The notes beneath the pieces were generated by a model, which saw only the letters and a program-made list of their open reading frames with translations, was not told the DNA's origin and ran no database searches. Shown here piece by piece: positions 22,931 through 31,308 of a DNA stretch of 33,140 nucleotides (within the stretch, counting starts at the first letter, position 1; the number at the start of each line of letters is the position of its first letter). Both the position numbers and the translations under genes were made by a program. This stretch comes from Lachnospiraceae bacterium (lineage in GTDB: Bacteria; Bacillota; Clostridia; Lachnospirales; Lachnospiraceae): the NCBI GenBank assembly GCA_029099805.1, contig JAQXOR010000152.1, positions 1-33,140 on the forward strand, written 5' to 3'.

Positions 22931-24361
22931 TTATTCAGCTTTTCCCAATTTCTTCTTGATAACCCTTATTACTCCAAAATTTTTATCTGCCCACCACATA
23001 CTAAATGCTGCAAAAATCAGTGCTATCAGCCATCTTACGATAAAGTATTTCTCCAGAAGCATTGCAACAGCGCCCACTGCTACAATTCCGGCTGAAATAA
23101 AAAACATCTTTGACGTAGAGAACAAACTGTGTCCATGTATTTTAGCTGCAAGAATATAATGGAACAAAAAATATAGAAAATGTGTAAACATCGTCGTATA
23201 CGCTGCAGCAATATATCCATACCTAGGGATAAAAATGTAATTCAAAACGACATTTAAGACAGCAGCAAGCATGGAGCCAACTGCAATAAATTTAGTCTTA
23301 CTATAAAAATATTCAACCAAAACCGGCAGCATATATACAAACGTAAAATATCCCCCTAACAGAACAGGTACCACGCAAGGTGTTGTCCCCCAATACTCCC
23401 GGGCGCCCAGTATCTTAACAACCTCCGGCGCCAGCATCAGAACCACTGCAGTAAACTGAGCCATCCCAAACGCATACTCAACCCCGCGCTTTCCAATGGT
23501 TTTGTAATCCTTTTCATTCATTCTCTCATAGAACCACGGCTTCCATACTTTATCCAATGAGGTAGATACAACAACCACTAATGAATTAATTGTAAACGCA
23601 AAATTGTATAGCCCTGCCGCCGCAGCGCCAACAAGGTCCTTAATCATAATCCTGTCAAATGACGATAAAATAACCTGTGATATCCCATGAGGAATGATTG
23701 GCGCGCTATAGTAGATTGCAAACTTCCAATATTGCCGATTGATAACAGGTCTGCATTTCTTAAAGAAATAAATCACGATATAAATTGCAATCCCTATCAG
23801 TGGAAGCGCGGTTCCAATAATGCGCCCATTCAATCTTGAGTTTTGGAAAATTGTCAATATCAGTAAAATAGACAGTCCCATGTTGCCGAGTGCATTTATG
23901 GATGTCAGCTTAAGAAATTCCTTCACACTGTAGTTTAAACTTACATATGAATTAAAAAACTGTAACATCGCAGTTCCAAAGCAATGCAAAATCAAAATAT
24001 TGAGAACCGGCCTTGACAGACTCAACAGTTTATGAAATCCGCCATAAAATACATTGGCAATAATCATCCATAAGAATGTATTCAGTAGGACTAGAACTAT
24101 AACAGAAGATATATACTCGTTATATTTATCTTTGTACTCATATTTTGCATTTGCAATACTGGAATGTAAGGCCAATCCAATAATAATATACAATATAGCT
24201 TCATAGGAAATGTACGCCCCAAATATTCCATATTCATCAGTAGACAATAATCTTGTAAAAATAGGGGCGGATAAAAATGTGATTCCTTTTAACAAATAAT
24301 TACCGATCACATACCCTGCTCCGGCCTTTACCACTTTATTTTTTATTTGCATTTCTTCCAT
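22931..24361 (-). CDS. wzx: Wzx-type oligosaccharide flippase
   Basis: A 476-aa membrane protein of the MOP superfamily with about 14 hydrophobic segments. The N-terminus KAGAGYVIGNYLLKGITFLS and ILTRLLS-like APIFTRLLSTDEYGIFGAY are the hallmark of polysaccharide flippases, split here at about residues 15-45. It moves the undecaprenyl-PP-linked repeat unit across the membrane for Wzy. A second in-frame ATG three codons in is an equally possible start. The gene is 57 nt downstream of the ThDP-enzyme gene and likely cotranscribed. Low G+C is typical of serotype-specific genes. Confidence 0.9.
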   Translation of the reverse strand: MEEMQIKNKVVKAGAGYVIGNYLLKGITFLSAPIFTRLLSTDEYGIFGAYISYEAILYIIIGLALHSSIANAKYEYKDKYNEYISSVIVLVLLNTFLWMIIANVFYGGFHKLLSLSRPVLNILILHCFGTAMLQFFNSYVSLNYSVKEFLKLTSINALGNMGLSILLILTIFQNSRLNGRIIGTALPLIGIAIYIVIYFFKKCRPVINRQYWKFAIYYSAPIIPHGISQVILSSFDRIMIKDLVGAAAAGLYNFAFTINSLVVVVSTSLDKVWKPWFYERMNEKDYKTIGKRGVEYAFGMAQFTAVVLMLAPEVVKILGAREYWGTTPCVVPVLLGGYFTFVYMLPVLVEYFYSKTKFIAVGSMLAAVLNVVLNYIFIPRYGYIAAAYTTMFTHFLYFLFHYILAAKIHGHSLFSTSKMFFISAGIVAVGAVAMLLEKYFIVRWLIALIFAAFSMWWADKNFGVIRVIKKKLGKAE

Positions 24362-24418
24362 GACATATCCATCCTGCTAATACTTTTGGAATAAATTCAT
24401 TCATATATTCAAGTAAAA

Positions 24419-26173
24419 CTATTTAATGATTTTTCTAAGTGTTTCCATACCCTTTTCCCCGAGTACCTGTTTCAGCACTGCCTTTGCATGTCCCTTGGTA
24501 TCAAGGTCAACATTTGCCATGATTTCAAAAGCATTGCTGTCATCCTTAGACTCGGTAAATATTTCAAAGAGCATAGGCTTATCGGTCATTTCTGGTGTTG
24601 TAAATCTCTTTACAGCTGTATCAAATTCCCCATAATTCGACGCTGTCAGATATTCGAATCCAAGATTTTCAGCATAGTTTTTCACAAAATCAGGAGACCT
24701 CCTGCCAAAATGTCCTGCAGCTGCAATATATTTATTAGCCTCCTCAAAACCAAGCCATACCTGTGAAGGATGTCCATTACGTCTGAAAATATTACCGCCA
24801 TCGTTATTAACAATCACAAGACGAAGGTTCTTTCTAATGTGCCTGTTGCCTAGTGAGTTCATATCATAGAAGAAAGTAAGATCCCCTACCACGCCGAAAT
24901 ACAGCTTATTACCATCTGCGAAAGAAGCTCCGATTAATGCAGACACACAGCCATCAATTCCTCTACAGCCGAGATTGGAGCTGGTTCTGACAGAGTCAGG
25001 CAGTTCAAAAAAACTCCATGCTCTGATGGTATCACTCACTCCAAAGTGTATCACCGAATTCTCCGGCAGTCTGGCTGAAATCTTTGATGCAACGTAAACA
25101 CTGGAGAATGGAAGTTTGGGCAGATTAGCGTTCAATTTATCTGCAACTTCCCTACATGCCAGATAATATGTGTTCTTTTCCTCAGTCACTTCACCGGCAT
25201 ATGTGCTGAAGAACTGTGTCTCTCCCATCTCAAATATCTTGGTTATATTCTTAAAGGTGTCACGAATCTCTCCGTCAAGACTAACACGCCATGTTTCCTT
25301 GGCAGCTCTGATTTTCCTTGACAAATTATCGTCACCGATTTCCTCACCAATATGAATCACCACATCAATCCCCTGAAGAATATCATAATTTAGCTTCTGA
25401 AATACAATCATTGAAGTCAGTACACGATATTTTCCATAGTATTTACTTCCATGGTCACAAAATACGGCTGCATCATACTTCGCACAGAACCGATCCAGTG
25501 CCGCAGTCTGTTTCTCACTCCATTCACCGTGTGACCCTACAACCACTACAATCTTTCCGTGCTTCAGTTCAGGCAATTCGTCTGCAATTGTGTAACGCTT
25601 GATTACACGCACTTTCGGCAGATTCTGCACGGAAAAATCAAATTTTGGCCCCGCCCAGGGCATATTAATATGTACAGGTCCGCCACCATTACGCTTAAGT
25701 TCCAAAATAGCAGTGTTAATCAGAAGTTCACTTTCCTTATAATCACTTTCATCCTTGATTGCTGGTAGATTAATCTTACGTCGCATAGCATCCTTGGGAG
25801 ATACACTTCTGTCAATAACCTGTGGCTCCAGGTGTCCGACACCGGAGTACGCATGCAGTCCGGTAACTGCCAAAATAGGAAGTTTCCTGTGATAAGCTTC
25901 TGTCATTCCGGAATAATAATTTCTCGATGCAGTAGCTTCTGTACAAGTAATAACTACAGGTTCTCCTGTCTCTGCCGCTAACCCGCATGCCATATATGCT
26001 GCACTGCGTTCATCAACGCAGGAATACAGCTCAAAGAAACTATCGTGCTGTAAACTTGCAATAAACTCCAAATTAGTAGTTCCCGGAGAAGCAATTACCT
26101 TTTTAATTCCGTGCTCCTTCAGCAAAGCAATCATTAACTGTACATTAATATTGGTCGAATAATAATAACTCAT
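24419..26173 (-). CDS. ThDP-dependent enzyme (MenD / acetolactate-synthase-like)
   Basis: A 584-aa protein with the three domains of the ThDP decarboxylase superfamily. The N-terminal PYR domain has VIASPGTTNLEFI and CVDERSAAYMACGLA, whose Glu activates the thiazolium, at about residue 60. The central domain carries VVVVGSHGEWS. The C-terminal PP domain has VVGDLTFFYDMNSL and LVIVNNDGGNIF, the GDx...NN cofactor motif. The mix recalls MenD, but a menaquinone role is unlikely in this locus; synthesis of an unusual sugar or acyl substituent is more plausible. Substrate unknown. It is the first intact gene after the third promoter copy, and a fragment of a close homologue is fixed at 17440-17547. 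Confidence 0.82.
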   Translation of the reverse strand: MSYYYSTNINVQLMIALLKEHGIKKVIASPGTTNLEFIASLQHDSFFELYSCVDERSAAYMACGLAAETGEPVVITCTEATASRNYYSGMTEAYHRKLPILAVTGLHAYSGVGHLEPQVIDRSVSPKDAMRRKINLPAIKDESDYKESELLINTAILELKRNGGGPVHINMPWAGPKFDFSVQNLPKVRVIKRYTIADELPELKHGKIVVVVGSHGEWSEKQTAALDRFCAKYDAAVFCDHGSKYYGKYRVLTSMIVFQKLNYDILQGIDVVIHIGEEIGDDNLSRKIRAAKETWRVSLDGEIRDTFKNITKIFEMGETQFFSTYAGEVTEEKNTYYLACREVADKLNANLPKLPFSSVYVASKISARLPENSVIHFGVSDTIRAWSFFELPDSVRTSSNLGCRGIDGCVSALIGASFADGNKLYFGVVGDLTFFYDMNSLGNRHIRKNLRLVIVNNDGGNIFRRNGHPSQVWLGFEEANKYIAAAGHFGRRSPDFVKNYAENLGFEYLTASNYGEFDTAVKRFTTPEMTDKPMLFEIFTESKDDSNAFEIMANVDLDTKGHAKAVLKQVLGEKGMETLRKIIK

Positions 26174-26216
26174 GTTTTTCTTTTTCCTTTCAGTTGATTA
26201 TATTAAATATTTCCAG

Positions 26217-26360
26217 TTAACAACATTGGTCTTTCAGCACCTCAACAATGCCCTTTCAATAGAAATCCCGTCCAATAAACAGAAACCCCTTTACCTGACT
26301 TCAATGAATATAGTCAATTTGGAAGACATCAACATTCGATCTTGATAAATATAGGATTTG
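26217..26360 (-). pseudogene. Remnant of a family 1 glycosyltransferase
   Basis: One minus-strand frame of 48 codons reads ILYLSRSNVDVFQIDYIH, stop, SQVKGFLFIGRDFY, stop, KGIVEVLKD. It aligns with VHYVGGGCNVDISRID and NRFLFVGRDWERKNGPLVVEAF of the intact GT1 at 16143-17279. Both ends are gone. It sits just downstream of the third promoter copy, exactly where the intact GT1 sits relative to the left copy. Confidence 0.82.
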
Positions 26361-26435
26361 ACCCTATGATAGGTACGATATTCATCAAATTGTATCGTGT
26401 ACATGGCTTTGTATTCCTGTACTTTTTAAGTGTCT

Positions 26436-26503
26436 TCCAAACAAATATCTCAGAAAGAAGGGCTCCCTGCGGATATTATAAACACTGTATGCATAGAAAG
26501 CAA
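26436..26503 (-). repeat. 68-bp promoter module, copy 3
   Basis: A direct repeat of 17326-17393 (56 of 68 identical) in the same orientation. Differences cluster in the 13 bp after the -10 box, while -10, spacer edge and the leader core are kept. The remainder of the 26174-26552 gap holds the glycosyltransferase remnant and an 11-bp inverted repeat. Confidence 0.85.
26475..26503 (-). promoter_or_regulatory. Repeated promoter, third copy (toward ThDP enzyme, Wzx)
   Basis: TTGCTT (26503-26498), a 17-bp spacer and TATAAT (26480-26475) read leftward, giving a leader of roughly 290 nt before the ATG at 26173 that contains the glycosyltransferase remnant. Confidence 0.72.
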
Positions 26504-26552
26504 TAGTCAAAATTGTATTAATTTCGATGCAAAATAAAGTAAGTAAACCATC

Positions 26553-27158
26553 CTATGCCTCCCGCCTTCGCAGCAGTTTTTCTCCGAACAGATAGACGAT
26601 TCGAAACAAAATCCAGCCGATAACTCCACCGATTGTATTGAAGAACAAATCCTGCACTTCATAATACCCCCGCTTCGTAATCAGTTGGGCCGTCTCAATA
26701 AACAGGCTGGTTGCCAGACTGGACAGCAAAACTAATACACACTGCACCCCGGTCCTTCTTTCATTGATAACCGAAAAGAGTGACAGCGCAAAGCCATACG
26801 GAATAAACAGCATACAGTTTAAAACAACATAAGCAAGCATCAACCAGTGAAAATCATTGTCCGGCCCGGTCAGTCCATGAAACAAATCCAGCTCAATACC
26901 GATTCTGCTGCCGCTCTCTCTGCAGACAAGGGTAAGCTGCAACATAATCGAACCGTACATCACTATCACAATCCCTGCAAGCAGATTGCTAAGCCGCACC
27001 TTGTGCTTAAATAAGTAGCAGACAAACACTACCATAAACACAATACCTACACCAAGCAGTGTATATAACAGAAAGGCCTTAATCGAAACACTTCCGAACT
27101 GTTCCAATGCCATTTCCATGATTTTTTTGCTAAATACCTTTTTAAAAAAAGAAATCAT
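26553..27158 (-). CDS. VanZ-family membrane protein
   Basis: A 201-aa protein with five hydrophobic segments and the VanZ-family pattern: NCMLFIPYGFALSLF, LLSSLATSLFIETAQLITKRG (split around SLFIETAQL) and the terminal DLFFNTIGGVIGWILF. The conserved Glu-Thr-Gln and Asp-Asn residues lie in or next to membrane helices. The biochemical role of VanZ proteins is unresolved; some reduce teicoplanin binding and several lie in polysaccharide loci. GGAGA precedes the ATG at 27158. It lies directly upstream of the third promoter copy. Confidence 0.85.
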   Translation of the reverse strand: MISFFKKVFSKKIMEMALEQFGSVSIKAFLLYTLLGVGIVFMVVFVCYLFKHKVRLSNLLAGIVIVMYGSIMLQLTLVCRESGSRIGIELDLFHGLTGPDNDFHWLMLAYVVLNCMLFIPYGFALSLFSVINERRTGVQCVLVLLSSLATSLFIETAQLITKRGYYEVQDLFFNTIGGVIGWILFRIVYLFGEKLLRRREA

Positions 27159-27250
27159 ATTTTATGTCTCCGCAGGAAAACAACCCAAAAAATAAAATAA
27201 TAATCCGTCTATACATAAACTCTCACATAATCGCAGTCTACATAGCTCGC

Positions 27251-27334
27251 TCATGCTTGCTTTGCTTTCAAGAACATACACTCATGTACTTTAGGATTAT
27301 TATATACCGGAATGGTAACACTTACTTTAAACAT
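27251..27334 (-). pseudogene. 5' remnant of a family 2 glycosyltransferase
   Basis: A GGAGG-preceded ATG opens a 27-codon frame MFKVSVTIPVYNNPKVHEC that stops at 27251. The first 13 residues are the GT2 N-terminal strand (compare ISVIIPVYNV at 15969). The DDGSTD and DSDD regions are missing, so only the 5' end of a former gene survives. The RBS is intact, so a short peptide may still be made. The rest of the 197-bp gap shows nothing I can support. Confidence 0.8.
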
Positions 27335-27355
27335 AGGCATCCTCCAAAACCGGAA

Positions 27356-28084
27356 CTATTTATTTTTGGTATACGGCAGCATACCAAGAATAAGGTCGTA
27401 GTCCTGCTCACACTGTGCCACACTTCTTACCCACGGCGAGAAGAATGCAAATACAAAAATCAACCCGCAGGCTAATACAAAGGCCGCACCTGTAAACAGA
27501 AGAAGATACATTGTCACATTAAGTGTATTATATGAACCGTAACCGCTCGCCTCATCCATCACCTGAATTGTCTGGGTGCCGAGCAAATCGTTCAACTCCG
27601 CAGCAAAAGCAGAGGCCATCGCATTTGCAACAGCAACGATTGTTTCCTTTGACTCAGAATACACCGAAACAGTCAGTTTATATCCGTAGGATGCAGAATT
27701 TGTACTGGCGCCCGAAACCCTTATGTCACCATCAATCGTCATCTTCCGCAACTCGGCAGATGTAATGTTATAGGCCGCCAAATCCTGTGCGGCTCTGCTG
27801 CAGACACGCGAGCTCTTAATCAAATCTGCATAACGGTTCATAGCTGCCACTCCGGTTGTGGTATCGGAATAAGAACCATATACTGCACTGAACAACGTAG
27901 CGGAAGAATAATAATTGGTAGAGTTTCCTTTGATACTGATGAAAATAACTGACATCAGAAAACCGGCTATCGTAACAAGGATAATCAATAGTTTCTTCTT
28001 CCATAATTCCCTGAGGGCAACAACTGCATTCTCAATAATATCAAAATCCTGTTCTTCAATTGTTCGGATGTCTTTTGGTTCCAT
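27356..28084 (-). CDS. Wzz/YveK-type chain-length and BY-kinase modulator
   Basis: A 242-aa protein with membrane segments at about 30-50 (LLIILVTIAGFLMSVIFISI) and about 200-225 flanking an extracytoplasmic region with NRYADLIKSSRVCSRAAQDL, typical of the Wzz family. The cytoplasmic N-terminus is acidic. It normally sets polymer length and activates the cognate BY-kinase. The ATG at 28084 overlaps the preceding stop (TAATG) and has AGGAGG upstream. It is coupled to the surface-protein gene and the kinase-like gene in one operon. Confidence 0.87.
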   Translation of the reverse strand: MEPKDIRTIEEQDFDIIENAVVALRELWKKKLLIILVTIAGFLMSVIFISIKGNSTNYYSSATLFSAVYGSYSDTTTGVAAMNRYADLIKSSRVCSRAAQDLAAYNITSAELRKMTIDGDIRVSGASTNSASYGYKLTVSVYSESKETIVAVANAMASAFAAELNDLLGTQTIQVMDEASGYGSYNTLNVTMYLLLFTGAAFVLACGLIFVFAFFSPWVRSVAQCEQDYDLILGMLPYTKNK

Positions 28085-30015
28085 TATTTTTTCCTCCTGT
28101 ACAATAAGATTAGGATTACACAGCACAAGCCAATCAACAGCACTCCGCTTATGCTAAACAGTAAAATGTTACTGATTCCCTGTTCCGAAGGTGTTTCCTG
28201 CGTATCCGCCGGTACTACATTCTCGACTTCATTGTTATCTGCAACCTTTTCCTCTGCCACTACCTTCACAATGCTTGACGATATCGTGTATTCTTTATTT
28301 TCTCCCTCTCCGTTTGTGTAGGTAACGACCAAATCAACCGCGTATTGTCCCTCCGTATCAAACAGCAGACTGACGGACTGTGTCTTATAGGTCTTTGCAG
28401 ATATTGTTCCGATATTTGCAGAGGCAATATCCTTCCCATTACAGCGGGCGACCATGGTAACATTGCTGACACCGGTTTCTTCCAGGTTTTCTATCATGGC
28501 ACTCGCATAGCCGACCTTACCTACAACCAGCTGCTCCGGCATGGAAGCTTTCTCAACCGAAAAGTCTGTCATCTTGCCAACCGGAATACGAATCTGTGCA
28601 CTTGTAGACAAATTATCATAAAAGACACCTACCGTAAAGTTTAGTTCCGATGTCTTGATATCAGAAGTCGATGAATACCGAAAGCAAAGCTCTTCTGTGC
28701 TGCCCGGTGCCAGAGATTCAATATATGCGGTCCCTACCTTTCCGTATTCCGGTATTACCCCCGTTGGATTGGACATGATAACCACGGCATCCTTTACAGT
28801 AACCTCTGTACTCAGATTCTTCACCCGTACCTTGAGTGCAAAATCGTTGCCCGGCACAATCGTTTCATTCGTCACCTCATAGCCTTCAACATAGAGCTGT
28901 GCCAGCTTTCTGATCGGAATACTGAACTGCATACCGGAGGATATGGAGTCGCCGGTGACCGTAGCAGTAAAGTACAGCTCGTTAGCCACCAAATCAGAAG
29001 TAGCCGTGAACGTAAAATCAACTTTCACCGTTGCATTTGGCGCAATCTTATCTACCCTTGCGGTATTCACCTTTCCATACTCCGGAATTACACCGGAAGG
29101 ATTTGACAGCGTAACCGATATATTTTTCGCCATTGCGCTCTTGCTGTAATTTTTAACCGACAAAGTAACGGTAAACTCATCTCCCGGTACAATCGGGTTC
29201 TTGGTCACCTCATAGCCGGTGATACCGACCTCCGGAGTCTCAGCAACAGGGACACTAATCTGGGTACTGGCAGAACTGGTATCACTCACTACGCCTACCA
29301 TAAAATTCAGATTCGATGCAGAAATATTCTTATCCGTTGTCAGACGGAAGGTAACATCCGCAGTACTATCTGCCTTGATGGAATCCACACGCGCAACACA
29401 AACCGTCCCATACTGCGGGGCAACTCCCGTCGGATTATTCAGTGTAACAATCACATTTTCCGCAGCAGAGTCCTTACTGTAATTCTTTAATGTTACAGTA
29501 AGTGTAAAGGAATCTCCCGGAGCTACCGGCTGTACAGACGCCTTATACCCTGTAACATAGACCTGCGCCTTCTCCCCAACCGGAACACGCACTTCGGTAC
29601 TCGTCACTCCTCCGTCACACCTGACATTTACCGAGAACTTCAATTCTTCATCGCTCACATTGGCATTCGAGGTATATTTCACCGATACCTTTTTCGTCGC
29701 ACCGGCTGCAAGAGTTCCTACATGGGCTGTACTTACCGTACCATACTCCGGGACAACGCCGGCCGGATTGGTAATGCTTACCGTAACATCCTCCGCCGAT
29801 ACTGTGGAGGAACTGTTTTTTAAGGTTAATGTAAGTGTAAAATTACTCCCCGGAGCAACTGATTTTCCGGAGACCTCATAGCCTGTTACATATACCAAAG
29901 CTGCTTCCTCTGCACCCTCTTCTGCCGCAAATGCAGAAGTCTGGCCGAATGCAGAAAACAACAGAAGTATCAGTATGTTCAGACATACAATCAATTTTTT
30001 ACCTGTTTTGTTCAT
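28084..30015 (-). CDS. Membrane-anchored CARDB-like repeat protein
   Basis: A 643-aa protein starting at the ATG at 30015 with GGAGG upstream; the longer frame would overlap the kinase-like gene by over 150 bp. It has a signal peptide (LIVCLNILILLLFSAFGQTSAFA), read at residues 7-29, then four Ig-like repeats of about 105 residues. Each starts (Y/I)(V/T)xGYE and carries VxPGxxFTLTxxxKN and NPxGVxPEYG, as in COG1361/CARDB domains. A fifth divergent domain follows, then a C-terminal helix ending LLYRRKK. It would stand on the outside of the membrane, perhaps organising the export complex or binding polysaccharide. Its position between the Wzz-like and BY-kinase-like genes, with overlapping ends, is unusual. 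Confidence 0.85.
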   Translation of the reverse strand: MNKTGKKLIVCLNILILLLFSAFGQTSAFAAEEGAEEAALVYVTGYEVSGKSVAPGSNFTLTLTLKNSSSTVSAEDVTVSITNPAGVVPEYGTVSTAHVGTLAAGATKKVSVKYTSNANVSDEELKFSVNVRCDGGVTSTEVRVPVGEKAQVYVTGYKASVQPVAPGDSFTLTVTLKNYSKDSAAENVIVTLNNPTGVAPQYGTVCVARVDSIKADSTADVTFRLTTDKNISASNLNFMVGVVSDTSSASTQISVPVAETPEVGITGYEVTKNPIVPGDEFTVTLSVKNYSKSAMAKNISVTLSNPSGVIPEYGKVNTARVDKIAPNATVKVDFTFTATSDLVANELYFTATVTGDSISSGMQFSIPIRKLAQLYVEGYEVTNETIVPGNDFALKVRVKNLSTEVTVKDAVVIMSNPTGVIPEYGKVGTAYIESLAPGSTEELCFRYSSTSDIKTSELNFTVGVFYDNLSTSAQIRIPVGKMTDFSVEKASMPEQLVVGKVGYASAMIENLEETGVSNVTMVARCNGKDIASANIGTISAKTYKTQSVSLLFDTEGQYAVDLVVTYTNGEGENKEYTISSSIVKVVAEEKVADNNEVENVVPADTQETPSEQGISNILLFSISGVLLIGLCCVILILLYRRKK

Positions 30016-30817
30016 TCTCCGTTTCCTCCTTCTTCTCATTGCGTCTATGCTTCTTATACTTCTTTGCGGACTTTCCCGCAAGCTTTTGATTTCCGTTCTT
30101 ATCAAAGAAATAGTAATCAAAACGCTGGACATATTTCCGGTACAAACCCATTTCAATCTTGTTAATAATCATCCCGTAATAGCTTTCCGCATACGGCGCC
30201 ACCTTGCGCTTTGCCTCTCTGATCTGTTTTTTTGTTACACTTTCCAGTGCGGATACCAGAACAATTCCATCAACCTCGCCAAACAAAATCTGTGCATCCG
30301 GCACAACCGCAACGGACGGAAAATCGAAAATAACATAATCGAAATTCTCATTCACATATGCCAAAAGATTTTGCATGACATTGGAGCAAAACAAACGTGC
30401 CGGACTTGCCGCGAACTTTCCGCACGGAATATAGGACAGATTATCCACGTTGGTCGGATAAATAATTTCATTAAAATCAAAATTCTCTTCGCTCTGTTCG
30501 CTTTCCAGAAAATCCGACAACCCTTTCCCGGTATTTTCGTTTAGTTTCTTGATATCCTGCTTTTTTCTTAAGTCACAATCTACAATCAAGGTTCTCCACT
30601 TTGACGTTGCAAAGGAAATCCCCAGTCCGATGCAGATTGATGTGTTCCCGCACTGTGGAGCACAGCCCGTAAGCAATATCTTATGTGCCTCCCAGTTCTT
30701 TTTCTTCTTGTTATGTATTTCCACAACAATTCGGTCTATCGCATCATTCATTACCTGACTGGTATTGCTATACAACGAAATCTGACGCTTTTCATTATTT
30801 GCCATGCCGGTACTCAT
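29999..30817 (-). CDS. BY-kinase / CpsD-like ATPase with altered Walker A
   Basis: A 272-aa cytoplasmic protein of the MinD/CpsD fold. The ATG at 30817 is chosen because GGAGGA sits 7 nt upstream; the frame is open to 30832. Walker A' is IVDCDLRK (about 78-85) and Walker B YVIFDFPSV, both near normal. The Walker A loop, however, reads GCAPQCGNTS (51-60), with Asn where the family has the catalytic Lys (GEGKST). The codon is AAC, so it is not a one-base Lys-to-Asn misreading of GGG in the loop. The C-terminus is a Lys/Glu/Arg-rich tail with only YKK-type tyrosines and no Tyr cluster. It may bind ATP weakly or act as a scaffold for the Wzz-like protein. Confidence 0.83.
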   Translation of the reverse strand: MSTGMANNEKRQISLYSNTSQVMNDAIDRIVVEIHNKKKKNWEAHKILLTGCAPQCGNTSICIGLGISFATSKWRTLIVDCDLRKKQDIKKLNENTGKGLSDFLESEQSEENFDFNEIIYPTNVDNLSYIPCGKFAASPARLFCSNVMQNLLAYVNENFDYVIFDFPSVAVVPDAQILFGEVDGIVLVSALESVTKKQIREAKRKVAPYAESYYGMIINKIEMGLYRKYVQRFDYYFFDKNGNQKLAGKSAKKYKKHRRNEKKEETENEQNR

Positions 30818-30831
30818 CTCATCTTCCTCCA

Positions 30832-31308
30832 TTATTTCGTGCTGTGTAAAAAATCTAAAATGATATCCTCCACATTACTCTCCGGCGCCTGATAGGGTGA
30901 AAAGGAACAGGTCCGCGCCGTTTGAACCGCATCCTCCAATTTTGCAAGATCGTCACAGTAAAGGATACAGCCTTTACCGGCAAACGCCTCCGCAATCTGA
31001 ACCTGATGGTCATCGACATGTTCGTGGTATCTTGCAAGCCTCGGCACCACTATAACCGGTTTTCCTGCAGAAATTCCCCGCATAATGGTTCCTACCCCCG
31101 AATGAGTAATCAGAAGGCTGCAATCCTCTATCATCCTCTGGAACTCCTGCGCGTCCACAAAATTCTTTGACCGGCAATGCTCCGGTACATAAGTGGAATT
31201 TCCCGACTGCACAAAGATTTCCTCGGAAACCTTCTCTGCAAGCTGATCCACCGCCTGAATCAGACGGTCCATCTGAAATTTCTGGGTTCCTAACGTAACA
31301 AGTATCAA
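30832..31308 (-). CDS. PssE/Alg13-like glycosyltransferase subunit
   Basis: A 158-aa protein like the C-terminal GT28 domain of MurG. The start is TTG at 31308 (LILVTLGTQKFQMDRL), preceded by GGGAGG and overlapping the stop of the previous gene (TTGA). The longer ATG frame would overlap that gene by more than 50 bp and lacks an RBS. Motifs are VTLGTQ at the N-terminus, SGVGTIMRGISAGKPVIVVPR (read in parts, about 78-98) and HVDDHQ. It pairs with the PssD/Alg14-like product to transfer a sugar, commonly the second of the repeat unit. Confidence 0.88.
   Translation of the reverse strand: MILVTLGTQKFQMDRLIQAVDQLAEKVSEEIFVQSGNSTYVPEHCRSKNFVDAQEFQRMIEDCSLLITHSGVGTIMRGISAGKPVIVVPRLARYHEHVDDHQVQIAEAFAGKGCILYCDDLAKLEDAVQTARTCSFSPYQAPESNVEDIILDFLHSTK

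Noticed and set aside
26291-26404. 37-codon minus-strand ORF (MYTIQFDEYRTYHR...) as a small gene
   Set aside because: It overlaps, in another frame, the glycosyltransferase remnant, which has recognisable family motifs; the RBS is weak.
30015-30156. Upstream start for the CARDB-like protein
   Set aside because: It would overlap the kinase-like gene extensively and bury the signal peptide 47 residues in; ATG 30015 has GGAGG.
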